Below, one piece after another: positions 16,600 to 26,672 of a stretch of 64,000 bases of DNA. Position 1 is the first letter of the stretch. Each line of letters opens with the position of its first letter. The notes beneath the pieces were generated by a model that worked only from the letters and a program-made list of their open reading frames with translations, had not been told where the DNA came from and did not search any database. The position numbers and the translations under genes were made by a program. The stretch is taken from the NCBI GenBank assembly GCA_021797495.1, contig JAJZZO010000009.1:1-64000 (forward strand), in the 5' to 3' direction. The DNA comes from Microcaldota archaeon (GTDB lineage Archaea; Micrarchaeota; Micrarchaeia; Micrarchaeales; Micrarchaeaceae).

Positions 16600-17409
16600 A
16601 TGTTTCAAATGGACAGCAACATCGAGCAGATAAAAGCCCTGAGGGCAAACAGGAAACTTGGGCAAAACTTCATGGTCAACGAAGCGGTTGCAGAATCGGA
16701 AGCGGAATATGCCCTTGGCAGGAATGCGATAGAGCTCGGCCCGGGTTTTGGCATACTCACAAAAAAGCTCTGCAAAAAAGCGGCAAGGGTTCTTGCCGTA
16801 GAGCGCGACGAACGCCTGTACGAGTTACTTGAACAGAACCTAAAATGCAAAAACGCAACAGTGGTAAAGGGCGACTTCTTCAAACAGCCTGACAAGATTT
16901 TTGACGGTTACGATATTATGGTGTCGAACATACCGTACAATCTCTCAAGCAAGACGATATCATGGCTCGCAAAAACCCGTATCGAAGCGCTGTTATGCGT
17001 TCAGAAGGAATTTGCAGAGCACATGCTTGCAAAACAGGGCACCAAAAAGTACTCGAGGCTTAGCGTGATGTCGCACCTAATGTTCGATATCTACCAGATA
17101 ATGCGCGTGCCTAGGAACAATTTTTATCCGGTACCGAAAGTAGATTCAATGATTGTGTACATGCGCCCCAAAAAAGTCGGTATAAGCGCCAAAGTAACCT
17201 ACATAATAAACCTGCTCATGGAGCACAAGAAGAAAAGCCTCAGGAACGCGCTTCTGGATTCGCGCAAAGCGCTTGGTTTGACGCAGGAGAATGCGCTAAG
17301 CATTTCGGAATCGTTAAGCCTAAGCTCGAGCAGGGTCTTCAAGCTTTCTCCTGAGCAGATAGCACAGAGCGCTGAAGAGGTGGCCGCGTCGCTTAGTATT
17401 AAAAGATAG
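16600..17409 (+). CDS. rsmA: 16S rRNA dimethyladenosine transferase (KsgA/RsmA/Dim1)
   Basis: The product has 269 residues from ATG 16600 (the ATG at 16609 fits leaderless transcription equally well). NRKLGQNFMV is the substrate-loop signature and ELGPGFGILT binds S-adenosylmethionine. VSNIPYNLSS is the catalytic N-I-P-Y motif, and FYPVPKVDSMIV is the conserved C-terminal signature. The enzyme dimethylates two adjacent adenines near the 3' end of 16S rRNA during small-subunit maturation. It is nearly universal and of standard length. Confidence 0.96.
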   Translation: MFQMDSNIEQIKALRANRKLGQNFMVNEAVAESEAEYALGRNAIELGPGFGILTKKLCKKAARVLAVERDERLYELLEQNLKCKNATVVKGDFFKQPDKIFDGYDIMVSNIPYNLSSKTISWLAKTRIEALLCVQKEFAEHMLAKQGTKKYSRLSVMSHLMFDIYQIMRVPRNNFYPVPKVDSMIVYMRPKKVGISAKVTYIINLLMEHKKKSLRNALLDSRKALGLTQENALSISESLSLSSSRVFKLSPEQIAQSAEEVAASLSIKR

Positions 17410-17412
17410 CAT

Positions 17413-17428
17413 GATATATTTAAATAAT
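17413..17428 (+). promoter_or_regulatory. TATA box for giant surface protein
   Basis: GATATATTTAAATAAT lies about 30-45 nt before the candidate starts at 17452-17461, which gives a very short leader. Confidence 0.5.
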
Positions 17429-17457
17429 TTAAAACAGGTATAATAATAAAAGTGCAT

Positions 17458-20400
17458 ATGATGAAACTGCTGGCCAAAGCTCCCTTCCCAATACTTTACC
17501 TGTTAGTGCAGTTGCTAGTATTTTCGTTCATCGCTCATTTTTCTTTCGCACAATCACTGCCTGCCGCGGCTACTAACTCTAATGTTATAAGCCCAGCCAT
17601 AATGACTGCCACTTTCAGCTGCCCGAACGGCCAAAGCGCCCAAAATACTGTAACATATTCAAGCGGTTCAACAACAACCCTCTCTAGCGATGTTTGCGCC
17701 TATAACGTGATAGTAAATAATAATGCGGTGCTGGAGACCAATGGTTACACGATATATGCGCTTGAATCCTTTACAAACAATGGTATTGTCGAAAACAGGA
17801 ACGGTGGCGCTGGCGGTGGCAGCTATTCGGATGCAGGAGGCAACGGCGATGGCGGCACCGGCCCTGATACTAGCGGTTTGACTGGAAGCTTATCTGGTGG
17901 TTCGGGAGGTTCCTCGAACTATCAGAGCGGTTTATGTATCCTACCAGGCGATTGCGCTGGGTGGGGTTCCGGCGGCGCAGGAGGCGGAGGAGCAAATGCT
18001 AACGGTGGTCAGCGCCAAAGCGATCCAAGCGGTGGATCTTCTGGCGGTGATTACGGCGGAGGTGGTGGCGGCGGTGGCGCCTTTGGTGGAGGTGGAAATA
18101 ACGGGGCTAACGGTGGTGGCTACATAGAAATATATGCAAACAGGTTTATCAACAACGGCCTTATATCGGTTGCCGGCCATAACGCTAGTGGTTCTGCCGC
18201 CTGGGCAGGCGGCGGAGGCGGCGGTGGGTACGTATATATACTGATAACTACTGAGAATCCTACATATGCTGTTCTTGGCAGTATAGATGCTAACGGAGGA
18301 AATGCCGCTACTGTCGCATCCAGCACATATTGTGGTGGCGGCGGCGGAGGCGGCGGCGGTGTTGTGAAAATAAAGACAGAACCTGGAATACTATCCCCAA
18401 ATTCTTATACTAGTGCTTATGGTAGCGTTTCTGTAGTTGGAGGCTCTGCCAGTTCAGATTCTGCAGGTTGTGAAAACGGTTCACCAGGTGGCAACGGTAT
18501 AATAGACATAACAAACGCCCCTCCAGTGCCTCCTCCGGCAGGCTGTTCCGGCCCTGCAGACAGTTATCACGAGAAATACGGTTATTGCGTTTTCGTAAAC
18601 TCAGCCTCAATATCGACCCCATATCCTGATGCAATAGGCGGCACCCTTGAATCTGTCCAATCATATACCTCAAGCTCTCCGACAACCGCAAACGAGCTTA
18701 GCTATGAGCAGCAGAATGCGCAATGGCTTATAACGTGCCCGTTGGTTCCAAATGCTTTAGCTACTGCTAATTATTTCAGCACTGCAACTCCTCAATTCAT
18801 CTCAGGAGACAGGTGCCTTGCAAGCACTGCGCCTCTTTCGACTAAAATAGTTGTAAATACAACAGTATCGTGGGCATACAATTCAATAGCAAATTCCACC
18901 ACCAATATAAATATAGAAAATCCCGGACGTCTTTCGGTATCAAATCTTGGTTACGCTGGAGAAACGCAATTGATGAATTCTTCCTATGCAGTATCAAATC
19001 TTTACAATACCGAATCATACATCTTTGACAGCCTTCCAACAAGCAATGAATCTGGAGTATGGACGTGGACTTTCGAATTTGTGAACTTCAGCAAGCTTTC
19101 AAGCGGTCAGATAGCTTCGCTATCGCAGAAGCAGAGGGAATTCCCTAAGTCTGGAAGCACTTTCCCATACCTGCAATATTACAACACCAGCACCGATTGC
19201 CTTTATAACTACACCTATACAGAATCTGTGGATTTCAAGAGCATAGGCAATGAGCAGATACCTGTGCCGGTGAACCTGCCAAGCCTATTGCCGTATAGGA
19301 TAAAATTTGCAAACGGCACCGTTTCTGGAACATCAACCGCAAAGCGCGCAGACACGAACTGCGCCCAATGGCTTTTCTGGGACGGCAACCCAAACGCATT
19401 CCCCTCTTCATGTAATAGTAATTTGGGCATTAACTTGGTCTCAAGTTCAGCTGCGTTCTATTATGCGAATGCAATACAGTCCGGAGGCAGCGGTTGTAAT
19501 CTATATATTGTTTCCGGAGGGAATTGCATAGGTTCTAAATCGTTCGTATACACTGCCAATGACGTAGTGAACGGCGTAAATATATATGCCAACGACTATA
19601 TCGTCGCTACTGCAAGTTGGGAGCCTCCATCTATTTTTAATGGCTGTCTTTATCTTAGGGGGTGCCTGTATGATTACAAAGCGTATGTCATACCTGCTTC
19701 CGAACTTCATTTCGAGAATGTCAGAGCCATACCGTACCTGCTTTACAACTTCTCCACACCTGCGACTGTAAGCGACGTGAACGGCAGAACCAGATACCTA
19801 AACGAATCATACGACATGTACAGCCCGCACAACTACCTTAATCCCAACAGTTTGGAACCTTATGGGTTGCATACGGGTTCGGCAGTCTTCGCAACTATAA
19901 TGAACAGTTCCGGCTCATATTTCGTAGAATTCCCTTATTCGGCAGCTTCTGAGACTTCAAATACTGCATTCTCTAATCCTAACCCTAATTTCGTAAGCGC
20001 TTTGAATTCAAGTCAGCAAGCTGCAGAAACAAACAGCAACAATCCTCTTACTGGATTACTAAGCTTGCCTGTCGGGCTGTTTAAGTCGGGTAAGATACTG
20101 ACTCCATCATACGCAATATCAACGCCTAATGACTATCTATACTTGATAAACCATACCACATCTATACATAACTTAGTTTTCGCGGACGTCGAAAGTTACA
20201 TCTATACTATCAGAATGATACCTTTTGGCTACTACAATCTGACAAACATCCAGCCCAACTTTGCAGTAAATTCAATATCTCCGAATTCCATTTATCCAAA
20301 CAATGCGGTTTGGGAGTCTGCATGGGAATCGTACTGGAAGGATGCTTTGGCGGAACAGGGCCAGAATTATTATATTACTAACCTGACTCGCATCTCCCGC

Positions 20401-23400
20401 AGCAACTCCTATGCTTGCCTTTCATGGACGTTTAGTTGCTTAAACGGCAAGAAGGCAGTCTTTGCAGACTTCATACCTACGTACGTAACTTCGGATTACG
20501 CTGATGACATATTCTTAGCAGGTCTGGATGCGGCTTACAATCCGCCGAGGCTGGAACTTGCAGCATATTTCACCAATTACACTCCTTCAAATCCAGCTGC
20601 CAGCCAAGTGACAAGTGTCGTAAGCCCATCGAGCGATGCAGGATTTACGCTGGCACAAGACCTAGCTGCAAGTGCAGGAGGTCAGTTCTTGTACCTTTCC
20701 AACCGCAGTTATCCAAACATACCGATGTTCTCCTCAAATACCCTCACATATTTACGAAACATAAGCCTTTCTTATTCAAATTTCACATATAATCTTAACA
20801 TAACCTCATATCTGGCTCACGGAGGTCCGTTTAACAGCACGGCTGTAGCAAAAGCATATGCGAATGTGGGCAATGTTGTAGACGTATCAACAAACCACCA
20901 TCCAGTATCGATATTTGATTACGGAAATCTGCTGTATGTGGTGGACAATTGGACATTCACAGTCAATGGGTTAATGTCAAGCATGCTGATGCTGCGCGTA
21001 TTCTACCCTAACGGCACTGCAATACCTTTAGACGGGGTAAACTACAATGACCTCATAATTAATGCATCGCAAGCAGGTGTTGTTGACACTTCGGGAACGA
21101 ACATAACCACCACAATCACAAATCCGCCATACGGGTGGCCGCTCTCGGTAAACATATCGATAGGTAACAACAAATACGTTTCATATTGTGTTGCAGACTG
21201 CGAGTACTCACCATCAAGCGCCCCATCTACGGACAAAAATTATAACGGCTATCCGCCAATAGGCCCATTTATGATTCAAGATGGTTTTATAGGCCCGAAT
21301 CTAAACGACACTGCCTTTTACATGGACTACAACGGCACGGCTTATATGATAACCCACACCGAAATCCCAAGTACGCATTCCACCAATGGCAGATTTCAAA
21401 GGACTAGTGAAACAACTTACAAAGGTTTATATACCGAATTTCTGAGGTTCAAGCCTGAGATAATAAACTACACGAAGATAGCGCTTTCATCTTACGTGCC
21501 ATACGACTGCCTTATAAATATAACTGCTTCAGGGCCCTGCACCCAAAACAGTTACATATCCGATATGTATCCTCCGTTCACAGTGACGCCAAGCCCGTCA
21601 AGGTTTGTATTTGGCGAAGGATCCGCTTCGGATTACTACGATGCTCAGGCAGTTTCACAATCCCTGTTCCCTGGCGGCTTCGGCAGCTATAACGGCATTT
21701 ATTCGTCCAACACTCAGAACGCCATAAGTACTTCGAGTAACTCTCCAGGGCTCGGTTCGAGCTATGTCAGTAACGGGATAACTGCTAATGTGGTAAGTGC
21801 GAACAACGAAAATTTCATAAGGATAACTTCAACAATAGGGGGTTACGCGCTCATACCATATAATATTTCATATACGGTGACCAAGGACTGGAACCTGATA
21901 AGCACAGATCCTAATAATAATGCTTGCCCAAACGTCCTCCCTAAAAGCAACACTTTTGTATATAACGGCATATCTGTGCTGCAAGTCAATGCATCGCCGG
22001 CACAGGCAAACGTTTTAGTGGAAGGAGGACCAACATATCTCAAATACTTCAACACAAATAATTTTTATGATGCAAATCTCTCGGACAACAGCTCAATAAT
22101 ACCCCCAAGCACCGCTTACAATATATTCACCAACAGGCTTTTCGGCTCCATAATAATAAACCAAAGCATCAACTCCTCCGGAGCCGGGGCAGCAAAACTC
22201 ATACAATCACAAAAATGTTTTGGAAACTTTTGCGTCCCTACCTCGTCCTATGGGCCCGCAGCGCCGAAAATAATAAACTACACGAGGTTATACAACTACA
22301 GCCTCTACAACGTAATGCAAGCGGTACCAAACGGCAATAACTACTACGGGTATTCTTACGAAAAAGTGGTTCTAGCCAACATAAGCACAACACCGCCTTC
22401 GAACATACCTGTTCCTTCTAACATACCAGTTTATGGGGTATCCAACTCGTTGCTCAGCAACCCAAACGTATTCGTCGGCAATAACCTAATCACGTATTCA
22501 AACAGGTCTGCACCCAGCGTTACCAACATATTTCAGCAATTCACCTATTTCAATTATTACAATCTGCTTGCGCTATCGTTCCCTAACGACAGGCAAATAC
22601 TGGGCTATAACAGGCTTGTTTACATAATGCAGGATGCGTTCAATAACACAATATACGTACCTGTAGATGTAGATATTGCCAATACCACAATGGTGACCGT
22701 AAACGTTAATCCCATAGTTAGCGTAACAAACGCCAACCAAACGCGTCTTAACATAACGGGCAATGCCGGCTACATATCAGGCACATACGCGAAATCCTTC
22801 GCGCCGCTGCCAGAGGGATCCAAGATTTACCTGTACTATGATACCCCACTCAATTATTACAATTCCACCGTTAGCCCACTGGTATCGAGCGAGGCTACGC
22901 AGTATTATACATATGCGGAAAAATGCGCATTCGGTGACAATCCTGGTGTCGTATGCAATTTTGCAAATCCCCTAAGCGAATACACGCAGGGCTTAGTTGG
23001 CTCCACGGAGGCAAACGTTATAACCTATAACTCTCAGTTCAATAGCTCAGGCGTATGCCCGCCACCTCCGAGGCACAGCCTTCTTAACATAACTGTGCCG
23101 ATAGATTGCAGCATAAACAACGATACCGCTTACATACCTGCAAACACTGCTTTGAACGGCATAAGCTCTGCCCCATATCCGCGCTACTGCGAGCCCGAAT
23201 TCCTAAACGGCAGCGGAGTACTCACATCGCAACTTGGCCTCGCTGCGATATTGACAACCAACAGTACCGGAGGATTTTCAACCAATGCTATAACCGCATG
23301 CGGAACCGGAACAAGCCAGGTAATCGCAAAATACTACGGCGGGCCTTACCCCGAACCTAACATATACTCACAGCCGCCGATATCCAATTCCATATCGCTG

Positions 23401-23631
23401 TTAAGCCCAACCCAAAGCGCGGTATCTACCTATGAATACAATTATTCGTTTGCACCTAACCAGACAAGCGGTTCATTTAGCATAGGTAGCTATTACCTTA
23501 GCGTCGGAAACATAAGCATAATAGTAACGATATTTGCAATAGCCATGCTCATAATCTATCAGCTACGCCCCAAGCGCGCCATACCTAAAGGCATTAATAA
23601 AGCCAATAAAGGGAAAAAGCCGTTTAGATAA
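17458..23631 (+). CDS. Giant secreted glycine-rich surface protein with C-terminal membrane anchor
   Basis: The product has about 2057 residues from ATG 17458 (GTG 17452 and ATG 17461 are alternatives). A signal peptide (LLVQLLVFSFIAHFSFA) probably ends before QSLPAA. Residues about 110-325 are glycine-rich, with runs of six to eight Gly encoded by varied GGN codons and beta-type breaks such as YIEIYANRFINNGLISVAG. The next 1,650 or so residues are Tyr/Asn/Ser/Pro-rich and heavily sequon-bearing. Near the C-terminus SVGNISIIVTIFAIAMLIIY is a membrane helix, followed by a basic tail (RPKRAIPKGINKANKGKK). I recognise no catalytic domain. Its size, glycosylation sites and anchor suggest an S-layer-like or adhesion protein. 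The membrane-protein gene at 23670 follows after 38 nt and may be its partner. Confidence 0.8.
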   Translation: MMKLLAKAPFPILYLLVQLLVFSFIAHFSFAQSLPAAATNSNVISPAIMTATFSCPNGQSAQNTVTYSSGSTTTLSSDVCAYNVIVNNNAVLETNGYTIYALESFTNNGIVENRNGGAGGGSYSDAGGNGDGGTGPDTSGLTGSLSGGSGGSSNYQSGLCILPGDCAGWGSGGAGGGGANANGGQRQSDPSGGSSGGDYGGGGGGGGAFGGGGNNGANGGGYIEIYANRFINNGLISVAGHNASGSAAWAGGGGGGGYVYILITTENPTYAVLGSIDANGGNAATVASSTYCGGGGGGGGGVVKIKTEPGILSPNSYTSAYGSVSVVGGSASSDSAGCENGSPGGNGIIDITNAPPVPPPAGCSGPADSYHEKYGYCVFVNSASISTPYPDAIGGTLESVQSYTSSSPTTANELSYEQQNAQWLITCPLVPNALATANYFSTATPQFISGDRCLASTAPLSTKIVVNTTVSWAYNSIANSTTNINIENPGRLSVSNLGYAGETQLMNSSYAVSNLYNTESYIFDSLPTSNESGVWTWTFEFVNFSKLSSGQIASLSQKQREFPKSGSTFPYLQYYNTSTDCLYNYTYTESVDFKSIGNEQIPVPVNLPSLLPYRIKFANGTVSGTSTAKRADTNCAQWLFWDGNPNAFPSSCNSNLGINLVSSSAAFYYANAIQSGGSGCNLYIVSGGNCIGSKSFVYTANDVVNGVNIYANDYIVATASWEPPSIFNGCLYLRGCLYDYKAYVIPASELHFENVRAIPYLLYNFSTPATVSDVNGRTRYLNESYDMYSPHNYLNPNSLEPYGLHTGSAVFATIMNSSGSYFVEFPYSAASETSNTAFSNPNPNFVSALNSSQQAAETNSNNPLTGLLSLPVGLFKSGKILTPSYAISTPNDYLYLINHTTSIHNLVFADVESYIYTIRMIPFGYYNLTNIQPNFAVNSISPNSIYPNNAVWESAWESYWKDALAEQGQNYYITNLTRISRSNSYACLSWTFSCLNGKKAVFADFIPTYVTSDYADDIFLAGLDAAYNPPRLELAAYFTNYTPSNPAASQVTSVVSPSSDAGFTLAQDLAASAGGQFLYLSNRSYPNIPMFSSNTLTYLRNISLSYSNFTYNLNITSYLAHGGPFNSTAVAKAYANVGNVVDVSTNHHPVSIFDYGNLLYVVDNWTFTVNGLMSSMLMLRVFYPNGTAIPLDGVNYNDLIINASQAGVVDTSGTNITTTITNPPYGWPLSVNISIGNNKYVSYCVADCEYSPSSAPSTDKNYNGYPPIGPFMIQDGFIGPNLNDTAFYMDYNGTAYMITHTEIPSTHSTNGRFQRTSETTYKGLYTEFLRFKPEIINYTKIALSSYVPYDCLINITASGPCTQNSYISDMYPPFTVTPSPSRFVFGEGSASDYYDAQAVSQSLFPGGFGSYNGIYSSNTQNAISTSSNSPGLGSSYVSNGITANVVSANNENFIRITSTIGGYALIPYNISYTVTKDWNLISTDPNNNACPNVLPKSNTFVYNGISVLQVNASPAQANVLVEGGPTYLKYFNTNNFYDANLSDNSSIIPPSTAYNIFTNRLFGSIIINQSINSSGAGAAKLIQSQKCFGNFCVPTSSYGPAAPKIINYTRLYNYSLYNVMQAVPNGNNYYGYSYEKVVLANISTTPPSNIPVPSNIPVYGVSNSLLSNPNVFVGNNLITYSNRSAPSVTNIFQQFTYFNYYNLLALSFPNDRQILGYNRLVYIMQDAFNNTIYVPVDVDIANTTMVTVNVNPIVSVTNANQTRLNITGNAGYISGTYAKSFAPLPEGSKIYLYYDTPLNYYNSTVSPLVSSEATQYYTYAEKCAFGDNPGVVCNFANPLSEYTQGLVGSTEANVITYNSQFNSSGVCPPPPRHSLLNITVPIDCSINNDTAYIPANTALNGISSAPYPRYCEPEFLNGSGVLTSQLGLAAILTTNSTGGFSTNAITACGTGTSQVIAKYYGGPYPEPNIYSQPPISNSISLLSPTQSAVSTYEYNYSFAPNQTSGSFSIGSYYLSVGNISIIVTIFAIAMLIIYQLRPKRAIPKGINKANKGKKPFR

Positions 23632-23669
23632 ATATTTATATTAAGCAAGCCCTATATTTATTGAGGAAA

Positions 23670-25142
23670 ATGTTCTGGCTTATACCGATATTGTTAAGCT
23701 TTGACATAATAGAGGCACTGGTGCCTGTAATAATAATACTCGTTCTTATAGCAGCAGCGGCCGGACTTACCCGCGGTATGGACATGTTCGCGCTGTTCGG
23801 CCTGGGTTCACTCATGGGTTTTGCGAATTCGGGATCAGGCAGGGTCGGAAAGGGCTTAAGGGGCACAAGGTACGGTGCTGATGCTGTACGAAGGGGCAGA
23901 GCAGCTTCAAAGGCCAACGGCGGCGTATTAAAGAAAGTGAAAGGTATACGTAAAAACATAAAAGCAAGAAATTCTCTAGAGGCTCGAGCGGCGCGTAAGC
24001 AATCCAGGGACAGGAGACAAGCAGGCAGGGCCAGGCATGCGGCATTCCTGGCAAGAAGGTTCGCTAACCTTCAAAAAAACGGCAAGGGCGATTCATTGAG
24101 GGCCCAGCTCATAAAAAAGGACCTAGCTCACATAAGGGAACAGACAACAAAAAATTACAAGACTAATTTACGGGAGGCGGACATCGCAAAGGCTACCAAT
24201 CAGGTATTAAGCGGGAAGAATATGGCAGGCGCAGCTGCAGGAGGCATCATGCTTTCTACAAGATCGCACCAGCGCATCGAAAAAACAAAGGGAAAAATAG
24301 ATAAAATTTCGCAGGAGAAAGACCAGAAGACTAAAGATTCTAACTCTAAGAAGCTCCAGTTTGCGCAGGCCAACAAAGCTACATTCGCCAATATGGGGTT
24401 TGATGTAAATAAGATATTTTCACATACTTACGACAAACAACAACGCGATGCTGAAGTCAGGAAAATGTTTGAGCAGGGATCAGCAAGAAAAACACGTCTA
24501 GCCTCTGCGAGCGAGAACGGGATAAGGATCGGAAAGGTTCCGACATTCAACTATGTGAAGAACCTGAAATCTGCTTCGGGAAAAGACGTGAACGTCTTGA
24601 CTATCCCAAAATCCGCTTTCGTGCAGAAAGGCGCCACTACAGCAATAGGGGTAGCTATCCTCCAAAAGCATTGGCAAAAGAAAGCTTTGGGCACCGGCAA
24701 GGCAGCCGACAATGCCCTAAAGAATCTCAACAAACTGAATGATTATGTTGCCAAGGGTTATTACGGCACAGGTAGCGCTGCAAATGCATTTGAGAAAAAT
24801 AAAAAAGGCGAGCTCCATTCATCAAGTGCGAAAAAGCTCAAGAATGTGGTAAATTTCGATATACCCGTGCCTTTCTCGCATACTGTCAGCAAACTAATAG
24901 GCAAGAGATTCGAGGAGGAGAAAATAGTCAGGCTTCCAGGCGAAGATTATGATCAATATAGGACCAGGGTAAAGGATATTAAAGAAATTGAAAAGATGGA
25001 ACAGGTAAACAAATCCCACACCATCAGGCATCCGATAGCTGGCGTCCACGGCACAAACGCTTTACAGAAGAAGATAAACGAATTGAATAACTCCGTATAC
25101 AACGAAGTCAAGAAAAACGCACCTCCACGGAAAAAATACTAA
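23670..25142 (+). CDS. Membrane protein with long, very basic cytoplasmic-type tail
   Basis: ATG 23670 (GAGG five bases before; TTG 23661 is an alternative) gives 490 residues. Two hydrophobic segments (FWLIPILLSFDIIEALVPVIIILVLIAAAAG; MFALFGLGSLMGFA) are followed by about 430 residues dense in Lys and Arg, e.g. RRGRAASKANGGVLKKVKG and AARKQSRDRRQAGRARH, with helical stretches (IEKTKGKIDKISQEKDQKTK). No family is recognised. The basic tail could bind nucleic acid or acidic polymers if cytoplasmic, or stack with glycans if outside; topology is not determined. It probably forms an operon with the giant protein upstream. Confidence 0.7.
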   Translation: MFWLIPILLSFDIIEALVPVIIILVLIAAAAGLTRGMDMFALFGLGSLMGFANSGSGRVGKGLRGTRYGADAVRRGRAASKANGGVLKKVKGIRKNIKARNSLEARAARKQSRDRRQAGRARHAAFLARRFANLQKNGKGDSLRAQLIKKDLAHIREQTTKNYKTNLREADIAKATNQVLSGKNMAGAAAGGIMLSTRSHQRIEKTKGKIDKISQEKDQKTKDSNSKKLQFAQANKATFANMGFDVNKIFSHTYDKQQRDAEVRKMFEQGSARKTRLASASENGIRIGKVPTFNYVKNLKSASGKDVNVLTIPKSAFVQKGATTAIGVAILQKHWQKKALGTGKAADNALKNLNKLNDYVAKGYYGTGSAANAFEKNKKGELHSSSAKKLKNVVNFDIPVPFSHTVSKLIGKRFEEEKIVRLPGEDYDQYRTRVKDIKEIEKMEQVNKSHTIRHPIAGVHGTNALQKKINELNNSVYNEVKKNAPPRKKY

Positions 25143-25158
25143 GACGGCATCCGTAATT

Positions 25159-25878
25159 CTATGAATAAACGCCGATTATGCTTTCGGCTATGCTGTCTCC
25201 GGCGGTTGCCTCCGGCATTACGCATTTGAATACACCGCTCCTGCTTAATTTCGGTATGTTTTCTTCTTCGGTTACCCTTGTTATTATCCTGCTGTTTCTT
25301 TCTATGGCCTTGGCGGATATGGCTATGATGCTGTTCCTTATGTCATCTTCGCTGCATGCGACTACATAAGACGCCCTTGTTATCCCAGCCTTGATAAGCG
25401 TCTCCCTTATTGTCGGATTTCCTATAACCGCCATCACTCCAAGTTCGTCGGCTCTCTCGAGTTCGTCAGGATTTTGCACTATGAATACATGTTTTATGCC
25501 TTTCTCCATAAGCCTTGCGGAAATAAGTTCCCCGAGTTTGTTCATATTCGTTATTATTACGTGCTTTTTGAGGCCGCGTATTTTCCTTTCCTCGAATTTT
25601 TCCCTGATTCCGAGGCCTTTTATAAACTCGAAAAACAGTGCCGCGAGCCATACAGCAAGCAGCGTGAATACTATGACATCTATTATGTTTGCGGCTACTA
25701 TAAGGGGGTTCATGGCTGTGGAAATCGGTATCTTATAATACTCTATGTCAAGGGCGAGCAGAGCATTCCATGCTATGGCTACTGCGAGGTTTAGCCCTGC
25801 GGCAGCGCTAAGTACCACTGCAAGTATAAACAGCAATATTGAAGCATATGCTATAATCGCAAGCCTTTCGTCCATCAT
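25159..25878 (-). CDS. Two-TM protein with RCK (TrkA-N) domain, degenerate pore and nucleotide loop
   Basis: The product has 239 residues. Two transmembrane helices (about 8-30 and 58-88) enclose a short loop that lacks the T-x-G-Y-G potassium selectivity filter. An RCK-N domain follows from about residue 100 (HVIITNMNKLGELISARLMEKGIKHVFIVQNP). The dinucleotide-binding GxGxxG reads NMNKLG, so NAD(H) binding is doubtful. It is the last gene of a three-gene minus-strand series, and its start abuts the stop of the preceding gene. Probably a regulatory or channel-like membrane protein; the transported ion is unknown. Confidence 0.75.
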   Translation of the reverse strand: MMDERLAIIAYASILLFILAVVLSAAAGLNLAVAIAWNALLALDIEYYKIPISTAMNPLIVAANIIDVIVFTLLAVWLAALFFEFIKGLGIREKFEERKIRGLKKHVIITNMNKLGELISARLMEKGIKHVFIVQNPDELERADELGVMAVIGNPTIRETLIKAGITRASYVVACSEDDIRNSIIAISAKAIERNSRIITRVTEEENIPKLSRSGVFKCVMPEATAGDSIAESIIGVYS

Positions 25879-26658
25879 TCATACACCGCCGCGAGCCTTT
25901 CGCCTTATTATGTCACCCATGTCGAGCCCGGCAAGAATCTCGGGAACCACGCACAGCCCGGCACCAGCCCTGTGCATTTTTGTAACGCTTGCCTCTTCCC
26001 TTGCCCTAGACACTATATTTATATCTGGATTGAGGTAGTGCGCGGTCACTATGCCAAGCATGTTCTCGAAATCGCTTTCCGTAGAGAACACTATCGCTTT
26101 TGCAGAGCCTATCGAGCACTTTTTCAGTATGTTTTCGCTTGTGAAATTTCCCCTTACTGCTATGTATCCAAGTCCCCTGAGCATCTCAACCTTTTCGGGA
26201 TCCTTATCAACTATGACAAACTTTCTCTTCTCCTTCTTGAGCCTTGCACATATGCTTTCCGCAAGGTCGTTATATCCGCAGACTATTATGCCCTTGCTCA
26301 TCTTGCGCACGCCTATATTGCCGAGCTTTTCGAAAAGGTTTATGACGCTTATGAGCTCCACCACGCCGGCAAGTATAAAACCTATTGCCACTATTTTTAT
26401 TATACCGTCAAACATCAATATCGGGAATGTCGCATAAAATTCATTGTCAAACGTCAGAAGGTGGTAATCGAACGCCGGCGAAAGCGACACGCCGTTTATG
26501 TCAAATAAAGCGGATACCGTGAAATATTCTGCGTCATAGAAGTTTCCCACATAATGGTACACAAACAATACTGTGCCAACGGCAGAAGCTATGACCAACA
26601 GGAGCAGCATGGCTATATAGCTCAAAGGCATATCGACTTTGGAACTTACCTCACTCAT
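25879..26658 (-). CDS. Two-TM protein with RCK (TrkA-N) domain
   Basis: The product has 259 residues. The first membrane helix (about 12-38) and second (about 85-108, DGIIKIVAIGFILAGVVELI) flank a roughly 45-residue outside loop with no K+-filter sequence. The RCK-N domain has GIIVCGYNDLAESICARLKK; GYNDLA is a degenerate GxGxxG. It then continues RKFVIVDKDPEKVEMLRGLGYIAVRGNFTSENIL, the family hallmark. The stop directly precedes the next gene's start and the upstream gene ends 14 nt before it, so the three genes form an operon. Function is uncertain. Confidence 0.75.
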   Translation of the reverse strand: MSEVSSKVDMPLSYIAMLLLLVIASAVGTVLFVYHYVGNFYDAEYFTVSALFDINGVSLSPAFDYHLLTFDNEFYATFPILMFDGIIKIVAIGFILAGVVELISVINLFEKLGNIGVRKMSKGIIVCGYNDLAESICARLKKEKRKFVIVDKDPEKVEMLRGLGYIAVRGNFTSENILKKCSIGSAKAIVFSTESDFENMLGIVTAHYLNPDINIVSRAREEASVTKMHRAGAGLCVVPEILAGLDMGDIIRRKARGGV

Positions 26659-26672
26659 CGTGCTCCACTTAT

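Noticed and set aside
18000-18365. GGN-rich tract considered as a G-quadruplex or recombination element
   Set aside because: The run is explained by the glycine-rich domain, with varied third bases and a continuous frame.
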